Below are positions 1 through 9,586 of a DNA stretch of 30,938 bases, piece by piece. A model generated the notes under the pieces. That model was given only the letters and a program-made list of their open reading frames with translations. It ran no database searches and was not told the origin of the DNA. Source of the stretch: Paulinella micropora (Eukaryota; Cercozoa; Imbricatea; Euglyphida); contig BJOX01000256.1 of NCBI GenBank assembly GCA_009731375.1, positions 616,787-647,724 on the forward strand, in the 5' to 3' direction. Positions within the stretch are counted from its first letter, which is position 1. Every line of letters starts with the position of its first letter. Both the position numbers and the translations under genes were made by a program.

Positions 1-2
1 TC

Positions 3-62
<60 letters not shown>

Positions 63-296
63 TCTCTCTCTCATTCTCTCATCTCTCTCATCTCTCTCTC
101 TCTATATATATATATATACTTATATATACATATACATATATAATCTCTCTCTCTATATATACATATATATACATACATATATATACATATATATATGTAT
201 ACATACACATACATACATATATATATGTATATATATATATTATTCCTATTAATGGGATTTTTCTCCATCTCTTGCTGTGTTTTCCGCTCTGTTCGA

Positions 297-343
<47 letters not shown>

Positions 344-345
344 GC
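1..345. repeat. (CT)n, (TA)n and (TACA)n microsatellites
   Basis: CT-dinucleotide runs (1-110 and about 300-338) flank TA/TACA/TATG-rich tracts (about 103-240). About 60 bases of non-repetitive sequence lie between, near 241-300. The reading frames here encode only S/L or Y/I repeats and are not genes. Confidence 0.95.
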
Positions 346-410
346 ATATTCACCGGGTTTTTCTCCAGCTGTTGCGGTGTGTTTCCGCTCTGCTCAACTG
401 CATCCACCGG

Positions 411-835
411 TTGCGTCAAATCGATCCCTGCCGAAAACGCCCTGATACGTGAGAAAAAAGGTAGTAGACGGGAAAATAAAGGCAGTTAAATGGGCAATTA
501 TGGAAGTAGATGGGGAAATGACAGAAATGAATGGGTTGTGTCAAATCGATACCTGGCAAATTCGACCTGATACGTATGAAACAAGGTAGTCGATGGGCAA
601 ATAAAGGCAACAGGCGGGCAGGGGAGAAAGCAAATAAAGGAAACAGATGGGCTGTGTTGAATCGATCGCTGGCGAAAACGAACTGATGCGTGCGAAAAAA
701 GGCAGTAGATGGGGAAATAAAGGCAGCAGGCAGGCAAGGAAGAAAGCAAATAAAAGGAATCAGATAAGCTGTGTTAAGTCGAAACGACCTGATTCGTGCG
801 AAAAAGGCAGTAGATGGAGAAATAAAGGAACCGCA
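411..835. repeat. Degenerate ~120-bp tandem minisatellite, 4 copies
   Basis: A unit starting near GTGTCAAATCGAT, followed by CCTGATACGTG and then GGCAGTAGATGGGGAAATAAA, recurs with starts near 411, 535, 650 and 767 (spacing about 124, 115 and 117). The copies are clearly related but diverged by substitutions and small indels, and the last is shortened. A long minus-strand reading frame across it is incidental: it continues into TA and CT repeats and shows no recognisable domain. Confidence 0.8.
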
Positions 836-879
836 TTGGAAGCTAAGGAGTGGATAATGCAGTGAAGGAGGAAAGGCTC

Positions 880-981
880 GAAAAGGAAGAGGAAGAGGAG
901 GAGGAGGAGGAGGAAGAAGAAGAGAGAGAGAGAGAGAGAAAGAGAGAAGGGAGAGAGAGAGAAAGATATATATATATATAT

Positions 982-1044
<63 letters not shown>

Positions 1045-1194
1045 CTTTTTGCCTGCGCCGGTCACGATCACCACTTTGGGGGCTATATACATATATTGTA
1101 CATATGAAGAAGGGAGAATATATATATATATACACATATATATATATACGTATACATGTACATACATACATACATACATACATACAGAAAAATA

Positions 1195-1237
<43 letters not shown>

Positions 1238-1238
1238 T
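880..1238. repeat. (GGA)n, (GA)n, (TA)n, (TACA)n microsatellites
   Basis: Purine-rich GGA and GA runs (880-965) lead into TA runs, a second GA run (1018-1044), a short unique block (1045-1100), and TA/TACA runs up to 1238. Confidence 0.9.
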
Positions 1239-1680
1239 GGAGGGGTGCACAGTATGGCACCTCACGGGAAGAGGAGGTGGTTGAGCCTCTTCCCACTGGT
1301 TCCTAGGCTATGTCGTTGTGTTGTTTTTGTAAGACATACACCACGTGGGATCAAAGGGGTATATACATTCCGCGAGCTAGGGGTGGTGACGGGCTTCGAG
1401 GCACCGCAAAACGTCCTCATGCGCTGGCAGACCGCATGAAATGTCTGCTACCCCTTGAGTACCTCGATTCGAATTATACCCAGTCTTGTGGAACTCTCTC
1501 ATAGGGAACATCAATCATTTGCAGTTGATTCCCTGCAAGGTACCCGACACCCCGAGCAGGTGGCTATTCAGGGATGGTTAGAGTCACTCTTCCCTCCCCA
1601 ACATTCACTGTTGTGACTGTTGGGTCGAGGGATGGAGGCGCATGGCCCTTGGGCTCGGCCATGACAGATCAATACAATAT
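1239..1680 (+). mobile_element. Dispersed repeat, possible non-autonomous LINE derivative
   Basis: This non-repetitive ~440-bp block lies between TA-rich tracts. Its left end GGAGGGGTGCACA, followed by ATGGCAC and GGGAAGAGGAGGTGGTTG, matches the 5' end of the minus-strand LINE (9649 downward). Near its right end, ATGGAGGCGCAT (1632) followed by a stop codon at 1662 resembles the LINE's 3'-terminal ATGGAGGCACAT. A short frame from 1254 reads [10 protein letters not shown], against M-A-L-H-G-K-R-R-W-L in the LINE. I saw no convincing similarity to the LINE in the middle. A non-autonomous relative sharing both ends is an inference; an unrelated repeat with chance resemblance at the right end is possible. 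Confidence 0.5.
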
Positions 1681-1691
1681 GTATATATATG

Positions 1692-1737
<46 letters not shown>

Positions 1738-1779
1738 AAGAAAGAAAGAAATAAATAAATAAATAAATAAAGAAAGAAA

Positions 1780-1834
<55 letters not shown>

Positions 1835-1976
1835 AAAAGAGAGAAAGAGAGAGAGAGAGAGAAGAGAAAGAAAAACAGAAAAAGAAAGAAAAAAAAAAAA
1901 GAAAGAAAAAGAAAAAAAGAAAAAAAGAAAAAAAAAAAAAAAAAGAGAGAGAGAGAGAGAGAGAAAGAAAGAGAGA

Positions 1977-2038
<62 letters not shown>

Positions 2039-2148
2039 GAGAGAGAGAGAGAGAGAAAGAGAAAGAGAGAGAAAGAGAGAGAGAGAGACAGAGAGAGAGA
2101 CAGAGAGACAGAGAGACAGAGAGAGAGAAAGCGAAAAAAGGAGAGAAA

Positions 2149-2188
<40 letters not shown>

Positions 2189-2196
2189 GAGAGAGT

Positions 2197-2230
<34 letters not shown>

Positions 2231-2303
2231 CCGTTGGCTGCGTTCTGGTTCCATTCTCGAAACTGCTGGGCCAAGGCATGACACATCTTGCACAATAGAG
2301 TAT

Positions 2304-2338
<35 letters not shown>

Positions 2339-2420
2339 AGGAGGGAGGATGTAAATGGGAGGGCGGGTGTGTGGTTGTATGTGTGTGCATGTGTGTGTGT
2401 GTGTGTGTGTGTGTGAGTGA

Positions 2421-2504
<84 letters not shown>

Positions 2505-2638
2505 AGAGAAAGAGAGAGAGANNNNNNNNNNAGAGAGAGAGAGAAAGAGAAGAGAGAGAAAGAGAGAAAGAGAGCGAGAGCGAGAGAGAGAGAGAGCGAG
2601 AGCGAGAGAGAGAGAGAGAGAGAGTGAGTGTGTATGTT

Positions 2639-2676
<38 letters not shown>

Positions 2677-2742
2677 TGTGTGTGTGAGAGAGAGAGAGAG
2701 AGACAAAGACAGACACAGAGAGAGAGAGAGAGAGACAAAGAC

Positions 2743-2822
<80 letters not shown>

Positions 2823-2891
2823 CAGAGACAGAGACAGAGGCAGAGAAAGACAGACACAGAGACAGAGACAGAGACAGAGACAGAGAGAGAG

Positions 2892-2940
<49 letters not shown>
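1681..2940. repeat. Long (GA)n-rich compound microsatellite
   Basis: A TA run at 1681-1712 leads into purine-rich GA, GAAA, GT and GACA repeats to the assembly gap at 2941. One non-repetitive island of about 75 bp (2231-2305) interrupts it. The 300-500 residue frames here are S/L or R/E repeats and not genes. Confidence 0.95.
2522..2531. other. 10-N assembly gap
   Basis: Exactly 10 Ns inside a (GA)n tract: a contig join of unknown real size. Confidence 0.98.
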
Positions 2941-3120
2941 NNNNNNNNNNNNNNNNNNNNNNNNNNNNNNNNNNNNNNNNNNNNNNNNNNNNNNNNNNNN
3001 NNNNNNNNNNNNNNNNNNNNNNNNNNNNNNNNNNNNNNNNNNNNNNNNNNNNNNNNNNNNNNNNNNNNNNNNNNNNNNNNNNNNNNNNNNNNNNNNNNNN
3101 NNNNNNNNNNNNNNNNNNNN
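2941..3120. other. 180-N assembly gap
   Basis: A run of 180 Ns between (GA)n and (ACT)n tracts. Confidence 0.98.
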
Positions 3121-3154
<34 letters not shown>

Positions 3155-3501
3155 GCCCCCCCCCCCCCCCCCCCCAACCCAACAACAACAACAACAACAA
3201 CAACAAAAGCTAAATCGAAACATGTACAAATTCTGGAAACTGTCTGAGATATTACCAATCTGTCCGTCATGCGTGGGCTTAAGCAGAAGCATGGGCTGTT
3301 TCTCCTCCGGCATGTGGGGCGTGGGCTGTAGCGCAGTGATGATGATGATGGTGGTGGTGGTGATGATGATGATATAATGATACGATCATAATAATCATAA
3401 TGATCATGATGATCATAATGATCATAATGATAATAATAATTATGATGAAGATGATGATGATGATGTCAATAATAATAATAATAATAATACCACTAATAAT
3501 A

Positions 3502-3533
<32 letters not shown>

Positions 3534-3542
3534 GTAATAATA
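3121..3542. repeat. (ACT)n, C-tract, (CAA)n, (ATG)n and (TAA)n tracts
   Basis: ACT repeats (3121-3152), a C homopolymer (about 3155-3175) and CAA repeats (3179-3207) precede a short unique stretch (3208-3335). ATG/GTG and AATGATCAT-like repeats follow, then (TAA)n (about 3467-3542), which receives the LINE insertion. I see no gene here. Confidence 0.9.
3530..3542. repeat. Target-site duplication of the LINE, 3' side
   Basis: AATAGTAATAATA directly abuts the LINE 3' end and is repeated exactly at 9650-9662 beyond the 5' end. The internal TAG interruption makes the 13-bp match more than generic (TAA)n, but the low-complexity context lowers certainty. Confidence 0.6.
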
Positions 3543-3554
3543 GGCTTCCTCAGA

Positions 3555-6500
3555 CTATAGCATCAGATCCAGATCCTGGACATGTGCCTCCATTGGGTCA
3601 CCGGGGTCAGCCGATCCCAACGCATTGTCAGAACACCAAACAGATATAGCAGCAACAGCAGGGGCAGATGGGGGCTGTGAAGTGCATGAAGAGCTAGATG
3701 CGAGGGTGTTAGCTGAAGAGAAGAACTCGGAGACACTACGCTGCGCTCCCGAACCCCTCTCTCTAGCCAGGACGTCCACACTGCGCGGACGGCCGCGCCG
3801 CGCAACATCAACGTCACTTGGGGGAGAGGGTGGGACAGAAGCTGATGGAACCTCAGTGAGGTCAATCACCTCCTCGCCCCCATCCTCCACCCCAAGCTCC
3901 TCCCTTTTACCCTCCCTAGCAGACCAACACTCAGACACATATGATCCAAACAACACATCCAACTTTGGAGGGGGACGCAACGCTGTAACCCCTAACAACG
4001 CAGCAAGCCTAAAGTTACTGCGGAAGCGCGACTTCCCCTGAAAAAGCTTACAAAACAATCGTGATTGATCCACAGGCGACATATCATCCCAACCCTGCCG
4101 CACAGAGCCCTCCCGCTCCCGCCCAAGCAACACATCCTCCACCACAACCTCACCGCCTACGACCTCACCACCCTCCTCACTCCCTCCATCCCCCTCAGCA
4201 CCCCCCACAGCCATGCCACCGAGCCTCTGCATACTCAGCAACAGCTGCTTACGTCTCCCCTCATGCATGGGGCAATCCCATAAGAAGTGCGCAAGGGACT
4301 CATTGACATCATCATGACAACAGAAGCAGCGAGGGGACATGCCACTGACCAACTTGCTGCGGTACAACCGAAGGCGGTTGTTGCAGCTGAGCAACCTTCT
4401 CCGAAGCAGATTATAATGCGCATCATCAAGGGCTACCCATCTTGGGAACTCCTTAGTTCCAAAGACTTGTCTTAGGATGACTCGCAGGCCATCAGTAAGA
4501 TCGCTGCCTGCCTCTCGCTTGTCCCACATCAGTTGCTGCACCATCTTGACGTCCTGCTGAAGGGCCCACTTGTCCACAGTCGAACACCAACCCTCGAGGT
4601 CCTTCTCTGAGCTATTTAGGAGCTCCTGAAGCCCTTGTTGTAGATCCATTGAGTCCCTGATAGCGCCTTCGGCCTCCGCAGTCCAGTCGGATTTGACTTG
4701 AGATGCGATGACAGGAAATCGCTTCTCCGGTAGAACACGCAGCCGTCCATAGAACTTCAGTTGCGCCGCCCGCCGCAAACGCTCCGCACTCAAAGAGCGC
4801 GCCAGAAAGAGTGTAATCCACTTGCTTGTCTTAGGGCTGATGCCGAGAATCATCCTCATGGGGCGCAGCATTGCTGCCTCCAGCTTGGTGAGCTGCGATA
4901 CGGGGGCACGCCAGACATCGAAGGCGTACTTCAGCTTGGCCCCCACAAGTTGATTCCAGCACATGAGACGATACCTAGCTTGTATCTCACCTGCACACCA
5001 CAAAGAGTACCAACCTGCGGTGGCGACTTCAGTGACACGCGTAGCCCGCAGGGCCTGCTCCTTCCACTTCAGGTCGTCGGTGATAACCACTCCCAGGTAC
5101 TTGTACTGACTGGTGACACAAAGCTTCTGGCCGCGAAACCACACCACGGGCTCACCTCGCTCCCTGATACTTGGTCGTTTCGCCTTGCTCGACGTGTAAA
5201 TGGGCATGATTTCCGTCTTGCCGGGCTTCAAGTTGACTTCCAGCCGGTAATCTTCCGCGAACTTGGCCACAACATTGACCATCTTCTGGAGCTCGGTGCG
5301 ACTGTGAGCGATGAGGGCCACGTCGTCCGCGTATAGAAGTGCCTTGATGTCGTTCAGCCGCTTCACATCCGTGATCTTGAGGGCACTCGCCAGCCGATCA
5401 CACAGCTCATCCATAAAGACGTTGAAGAGTGTGGGAGAGAGAGGGGACCCCTGTTGGACGCCTACACCCTCCAGTACTTCGGGGGTGAGTGCTCCATCAA
5501 CTAGCACTTGCGACGAAGTCTGCTCGTAGCACCTGCGTAGCGTGCGCCAGAACTTGCCCCTTACACCCAGCTTCCAGAGCCTCTCAAATAGGCCATCTCT
5601 CCAAACAGACGGGAAAGCCTTGCGTAGATCGACGAACAGGACATACGACTCCCGCTTCTGCTGCTGACGCCCCTTCAACCTCTGCCAAAGGGTAAAGACC
5701 TGATCCGTAGTGCGACGCCCCGGGCGGAAGCCTCCCTGCTCTGGACGTAGCTTATCCGGGCCATCCACGAAGAGCGTTAGACGAGTAGCTAATAAGGACA
5801 GATACAGCTTACCAAGGCAACTAATAATCGAGATATCCCTCCAGTTGTCAGGATCCGTAGGATCCCCACCCTTGGGGATATTGACGATGATTCCCTTGCC
5901 CCAAGCTTTTGGAGTCCTCTCGGCTTCTCGAATCCAGTTGAAGTACTGCGTTAAGTAGCCATTGATGTAGGCGCCGCCATACTTGAGCATCTCGTTCTTC
6001 ACTTTGTCCTCGCCACAAGCTTTGTGGTTATTCAGGGCACGTTGCCTTGCAAGGACCTCCTCTTGCGTGAACGGCTTGTCCAGCTCTTCGCAAGTGTCTT
6101 CACCTACTTCGTGCTCCTTCATAGCCCGGGCCACCTCATCTCTGAAGCGATCGTTCCAGTGGAACTGCCGCTTAGCTTCGGCTTCCTCCCACTCCAGCGA
6201 GCCTGCTTCTGCACAGCACTCCACCACAACAGCCGCACTTGCCGGATTTTCCCGTGGCTTCACCGAATTTTTCCGAAATTCCTCCCACCGAGCGACCTTT
6301 TCCGGCAGCGTACACGCCAGTGAGCCATCCTCCCTTTGCACCGGCGCGGAGACCTTCGTTCTGCGTGCCCCGCCAAGCCGCTTCGCGAGTAGCCAAAAGC
6401 GCTTTGAGGATTGCTCGCGTTGACATTTGACCGCTTCTTCCTGCACTTGCTTGAAGGAGGCGGACTTCTTGGCCCGAGTTGCCTTCCGAATTTGCTTGCG

Positions 6501-8660
6501 GAGCCGTAGCCAATTCAGACGGGCTTCCGCATTCGATTCATCCCTCCTGTATGCTGCGTAGGCCTCCCGGCGCTGCTGAATGAGCTCCTTTAGCTCCCCG
6601 TCGAACCAATTGTTGGTGAAACGGGGTCGTATACATCTGGAGCCAAGGACCCGGTGCGCCGCCATTCGGAAGGACTGCGCCACTCGCTCGGTGACGTCAT
6701 CTACCACCCGTTGGCTGTCGGCACCACCCGATAGGTCAAGCTCAGGCAGCTGATGCACTCCAAGCTTCTGTAGGCAATGCTGGAATACGTCATCGAACTT
6801 GTCGCGTAGATAATCCAGCGCTTGCTTCGCAGCGTGATCATTACCCGAGACACCAGCACCAATAAGCTTATCAACACGAAAGGACCTGTAAGGTTTCGCA
6901 GCCCGCTTTGGCCGGCGCTGGCCGCTCCACGTCAGTTCGGCCCATACTGCCTTGTGGTCCGTATCAAGATCATCTTCGCATACTCCGAACTTTGCTCCAG
7001 ATGCCAAGCCAGGCGACGCGCAGATGTAATCGAGGAGGTGCTTGCCTGTGCCCATGCCGCGCTGCTCACGCCGGGACCACCAGTAGGACCCTTCCACTGG
7101 GCACGAGAAGCCGCTCAGATTTCGCAGGCCCGTAGCGACGAGGACAGCCGCGAGTCTCTTGCCGTTCTCCGAACGTACCGGTGCTCCCTTATCATCGACC
7201 TCCCCGTGCTGACCGACGATGCCCTCCTCTTTTCGGCTGCATGCCGGCCCGAGCTTCGCGTTGGCATCCGCCACCGTGACCACAAGACCTTTGGCTCCAA
7301 AAAAAGCTATAGCTGCCTGCCAGGCCGCATACGCCTCTGACGACTCTTCTTCCTGCGTTTCCTGGGGAAAGTAGCCGTTGCCCACATAGATATCCTGAGC
7401 GCCGGTAACACCCGAGGCGATACGCAGCCACACTTGCTGCCGGTGGTCGACGGGGGCTGACACCAGGTTGCAATACGGACCAAGGAAGTTAGCCACCGCG
7501 AATAGAACCCCACCCTTGCAGCGATTTTTCTCGCTGACCTCCGCAGGTTTTCCAAAAATCCGGAATCCATCCAGGCTGCATTTGGAAAGTTGCTTCTTGC
7601 CCATGCGGTGCTCCTGAGCCCCGATGACTAGCCAGCCCTCGTGCTTGTAGAATGATGCCCATTCCGCCGTGCCTACGTTGTCGTATCCCGTTTTACCCTG
7701 CCAGTTGTGACTCGCGACGAGTAGCTTGAAGCCGGTATCGAACTGCTTGGAGCGGTGCTTCTTGGCTCGTTTCCGGACCCGACGGCCGCGCTTGGCTTCC
7801 GCCCTCGTGCTGCCCCCCTCTGCAGGTGCTTGCGCAGGTTGGTCCCCCACTGCACTGGCCGCCGAATGCAGGGGCACCACATGCACATCAGCACACTCAG
7901 ACACACACTTAGGTGCATCGGCAGCCAATTCCGAAGACACCACCTGCACATCATCGACACATTCTTCATGCAGAGGCAAGACGCGATATCCCGTCGCAGC
8001 TTCCTCCTTCCGGACCGCCGCTTCCCCACGCAGATGGATGCGAATAAGCCTTCGGACACGTTCCCTGTCCCTGAACCTGCGCCCAAGGGCCACATTGACC
8101 CCTCTGCCGAAGAATTTGAGATGTTTGAGTTGCTGCAACGCCGTCTGCCTGCTGTCATCGTCCTCGTAGACCAGCTCCAGGTGACGAGACATTCGCTGGC
8201 CTTGCCACTCCATTACCGGGACCACCAGACCAAGACCGCTCATTTTGGAGGCGATCTCCTGTAGATTGGCGCGTTCTGAGAGCCCCCAGACAATCAGATT
8301 ACGCCCGTCCTTGTCGTACCGATCTACCCGCCGGTACCGTCGAGGCGGCGGTGCCATCTGCCATATAGCGCCGCTCGCCTTATGTTGAAGCGCCGACCCG
8401 TGTGCCAGGTTTGGGGAGGAAGGATGAGGCGCAGCTAAGATAGCCTCTCCACGTGGTTCAGGAATTCCGTCATATACGCGAGCCCTCATCCTCCCATCCT
8501 GGGACATCGGGCCAGAGCCCGTCGAAGAGGCATTCCCACGGGGATTGTCCAGGTCTTCGGCGATTCTACCTTGTCCCATAAGGGCCACAGTGGTAGCTCC
8601 GTGCTTCGCGTATTTGTAATCCATTGAGAGTAGTAGACGGCCAATGTCGCTGGCCATCAC
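3555..8660 (-). CDS. LINE polyprotein: RNA-binding-like region, APE endonuclease, reverse transcriptase
   Basis: The protein would nick target DNA and reverse-transcribe its own RNA there (target-primed reverse transcription). Residues 118-215 (NLIVWGLSE, RHLELVYEDDD, basic RFRDRERVRRL) resemble the ORF1-type RNA-binding segment of CR1-like elements, here fused upstream. A basic cluster at 288-305 is a likely nuclear signal. The APE endonuclease (about 311-580) has N319, E350 (GAQEHR), D465/N467 (ADANAK), D544 (LLDYI) and D568-H569. The reverse transcriptase (about 920-1200) has D1011 (FVDLRKAF), QQGSPLSP (1069-1076) and YADD (1110-1113). A CCHC knuckle, C-X2-C-X9-H-X4-C, spans 1445-1463. The acidic tail has VIDLT (1598-1602) and QRSVSEFF (1640-1647). 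All catalytic motifs are intact. The first Met is used because stops occur upstream; a later start is possible. Confidence 0.93.
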   Translation of the reverse strand: MMASDIGRLLLSMDYKYAKHGATTVALMGQGRIAEDLDNPRGNASSTGSGPMSQDGRMRARVYDGIPEPRGEAILAAPHPSSPNLAHGSALQHKASGAIWQMAPPPRRYRRVDRYDKDGRNLIVWGLSERANLQEIASKMSGLGLVVPVMEWQGQRMSRHLELVYEDDDSRQTALQQLKHLKFFGRGVNVALGRRFRDRERVRRLIRIHLRGEAAVRKEEAATGYRVLPLHEECVDDVQVVSSELAADAPKCVSECADVHVVPLHSAASAVGDQPAQAPAEGGSTRAEAKRGRRVRKRAKKHRSKQFDTGFKLLVASHNWQGKTGYDNVGTAEWASFYKHEGWLVIGAQEHRMGKKQLSKCSLDGFRIFGKPAEVSEKNRCKGGVLFAVANFLGPYCNLVSAPVDHRQQVWLRIASGVTGAQDIYVGNGYFPQETQEEESSEAYAAWQAAIAFFGAKGLVVTVADANAKLGPACSRKEEGIVGQHGEVDDKGAPVRSENGKRLAAVLVATGLRNLSGFSCPVEGSYWWSRREQRGMGTGKHLLDYICASPGLASGAKFGVCEDDLDTDHKAVWAELTWSGQRRPKRAAKPYRSFRVDKLIGAGVSGNDHAAKQALDYLRDKFDDVFQHCLQKLGVHQLPELDLSGGADSQRVVDDVTERVAQSFRMAAHRVLGSRCIRPRFTNNWFDGELKELIQQRREAYAAYRRDESNAEARLNWLRLRKQIRKATRAKKSASFKQVQEEAVKCQREQSSKRFWLLAKRLGGARRTKVSAPVQREDGSLACTLPEKVARWEEFRKNSVKPRENPASAAVVVECCAEAGSLEWEEAEAKRQFHWNDRFRDEVARAMKEHEVGEDTCEELDKPFTQEEVLARQRALNNHKACGEDKVKNEMLKYGGAYINGYLTQYFNWIREAERTPKAWGKGIIVNIPKGGDPTDPDNWRDISIISCLGKLYLSLLATRLTLFVDGPDKLRPEQGGFRPGRRTTDQVFTLWQRLKGRQQQKRESYVLFVDLRKAFPSVWRDGLFERLWKLGVRGKFWRTLRRCYEQTSSQVLVDGALTPEVLEGVGVQQGSPLSPTLFNVFMDELCDRLASALKITDVKRLNDIKALLYADDVALIAHSRTELQKMVNVVAKFAEDYRLEVNLKPGKTEIMPIYTSSKAKRPSIRERGEPVVWFRGQKLCVTSQYKYLGVVITDDLKWKEQALRATRVTEVATAGWYSLWCAGEIQARYRLMCWNQLVGAKLKYAFDVWRAPVSQLTKLEAAMLRPMRMILGISPKTSKWITLFLARSLSAERLRRAAQLKFYGRLRVLPEKRFPVIASQVKSDWTAEAEGAIRDSMDLQQGLQELLNSSEKDLEGWCSTVDKWALQQDVKMVQQLMWDKREAGSDLTDGLRVILRQVFGTKEFPRWVALDDAHYNLLRRRLLSCNNRLRLYRSKLVSGMSPRCFCCHDDVNESLAHFLWDCPMHEGRRKQLLLSMQRLGGMAVGGAEGDGGSEEGGEVVGGEVVVEDVLLGREREGSVRQGWDDMSPVDQSRLFCKLFQGKSRFRSNFRLAALLGVTALRPPPKLDVLFGSYVSECWSAREGKREELGVEDGGEEVIDLTEVPSASVPPSPPSDVDVARRGRPRSVDVLARERGSGAQRSVSEFFSSANTLASSSSCTSQPPSAPAVAAISVWCSDNALGSADPGDPMEAHVQDLDLML
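3720..3743 (-). other. PIP-box-like motif in LINE C-terminal tail
   Basis: Codons for Q-R-S-V-S-E-F-F, residues 1640-1647, match the PCNA-interacting consensus Q-x-x-[VILM]-x-x-[FY]-[FY] at every fixed position. The motif sits in a Ser/Pro-rich, probably disordered tail, where such motifs usually work. A PIP motif is known in human LINE-1 ORF2p. Function here is inferred. Confidence 0.6.
3855..3869 (-). other. SUMO-interaction-like motif in LINE C-terminal tail
   Basis: Codons for V-I-D-L-T, residues 1598-1602, preceded by E-D-G-G-E-E. Hydrophobic V-I-D-L-T next to acidic residues is the classical SIM form. It lies 42 residues before the PIP-like motif. Confidence 0.55.
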
Positions 8661-9233
8661 CGCCGCGCCTCTTTACGCCGAGGAAAGCGCCCGTCCATGC
8701 AAATAGCATCGGCGGTATCTGCAACACACACTACACGCATTTCCGCCGGTGTCACTGGACGCTGCCGCGTCGCTTCGTGCCCTTCGGCGCCCGCCAGCAC
8801 CCCCAGCGTCGCCAGAACCTGCCTCACGCACTACACACACTCTCCATCGCATCGCCAACGCCTCTACTCTCATGCCTTATGGACTTTCAGCTGCTCCTAA
8901 CAATACACATCATGAGGTACGGGTGTCCCCGAGTGGAGCCAGATCGGACGGCGTGCCGCTGAAACTCCTTCCCCCACGTGGGTATAGAAGGCGCGAACCT
9001 AGCGGTACCTATAGGGTCTTACAGACAAGTATAGTAATCCCAGCCGAAGCTGCTCAGTTAGAAATGCAACGGTGGAGGGTGTGAATGCATGGGGCAAGGC
9101 ACGGCAACGCAGCAAGGCACTGGCAAGGCATTGGGACCGACTGAAGCCCCTCTCCAACGTGCGCTCATCATGTGTTCCAGTTAGGCAACCCCGAAGAAGC
9201 GAAGATAGGGAGGAGACAAAACCCAGATAGGAT

Positions 9234-9321
9234 GAAGATAGGATTAACATGAAGCCGAAATGGAGCCGAGTTGGAACAGGTCAACTCAGCCCCATCTCGG
9301 CTCAATGTGAATCCTATCTTC
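9234..9321. repeat. 39-bp inverted repeat (hairpin) in LINE 5' UTR
   Basis: Arms 9234-9272 (starting GAAGATAGGATTAACAT) and 9283-9321 (reverse complement GAAGATAGGATTCACAT) pair at 33 of 39 positions around a 10-nt loop. It could be an RNA structure of the LINE leader or a small nested foldback element. Confidence 0.75.
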
Positions 9322-9393
9322 AACCCATCTCGGTACTGTTTCCTCCGAATGCTCACCTCAACAAGATCACCAAACCGGAACTGGAAGCCCCCA

Positions 9394-9536
9394 GGCATTT
9401 ACTCGGCAGGAAATTCGGCGAAAATGGGCTAACCAGGAAACCAGACCCAAACCAACAGCCAAGAAAAACGAGCCAACCAACAATCCAACAGACAACCCCA
9501 CAACCTGCCTGGCCGAACCCCTACCGAGTAAATGCC
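9394..9536. repeat. 17-bp inverted repeat arms in LINE 5' UTR
   Basis: GGCATTTACTCGGCAGG (9394-9410) is complementary to CCTACCGAGTAAATGCC (9520-9536) at 16 of 17 positions, enclosing 109 nt. Confidence 0.65.
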
Positions 9537-9559
9537 CAGTTGAGAGTTGCGCATATCCC

Positions 9560-9586
9560 GGTGACCGCCCTCCCCAAGCGGTCACC
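9560..9586. repeat. Perfect 9-bp stem-loop near LINE 5' end
   Basis: GGTGACCGC and GCGGTCACC flank a 9-nt loop. It lies 64-90 nt inside the inferred 5' end of the minus-strand element. Confidence 0.6.

Noticed and set aside
1568-3270. Reading frames of 429-533 residues on the minus strand
   Set aside because: They are S/L, F and T/H repeats translated from (GA)n and run through N gaps. No domain or natural composition.
4761-5336. 191-residue plus-strand frame inside the LINE
   Set aside because: It lies antisense to the reverse-transcriptase region, whose motifs are intact. It is a shadow frame, like those at 3625, 5983, 6822, 7726 and 7755.
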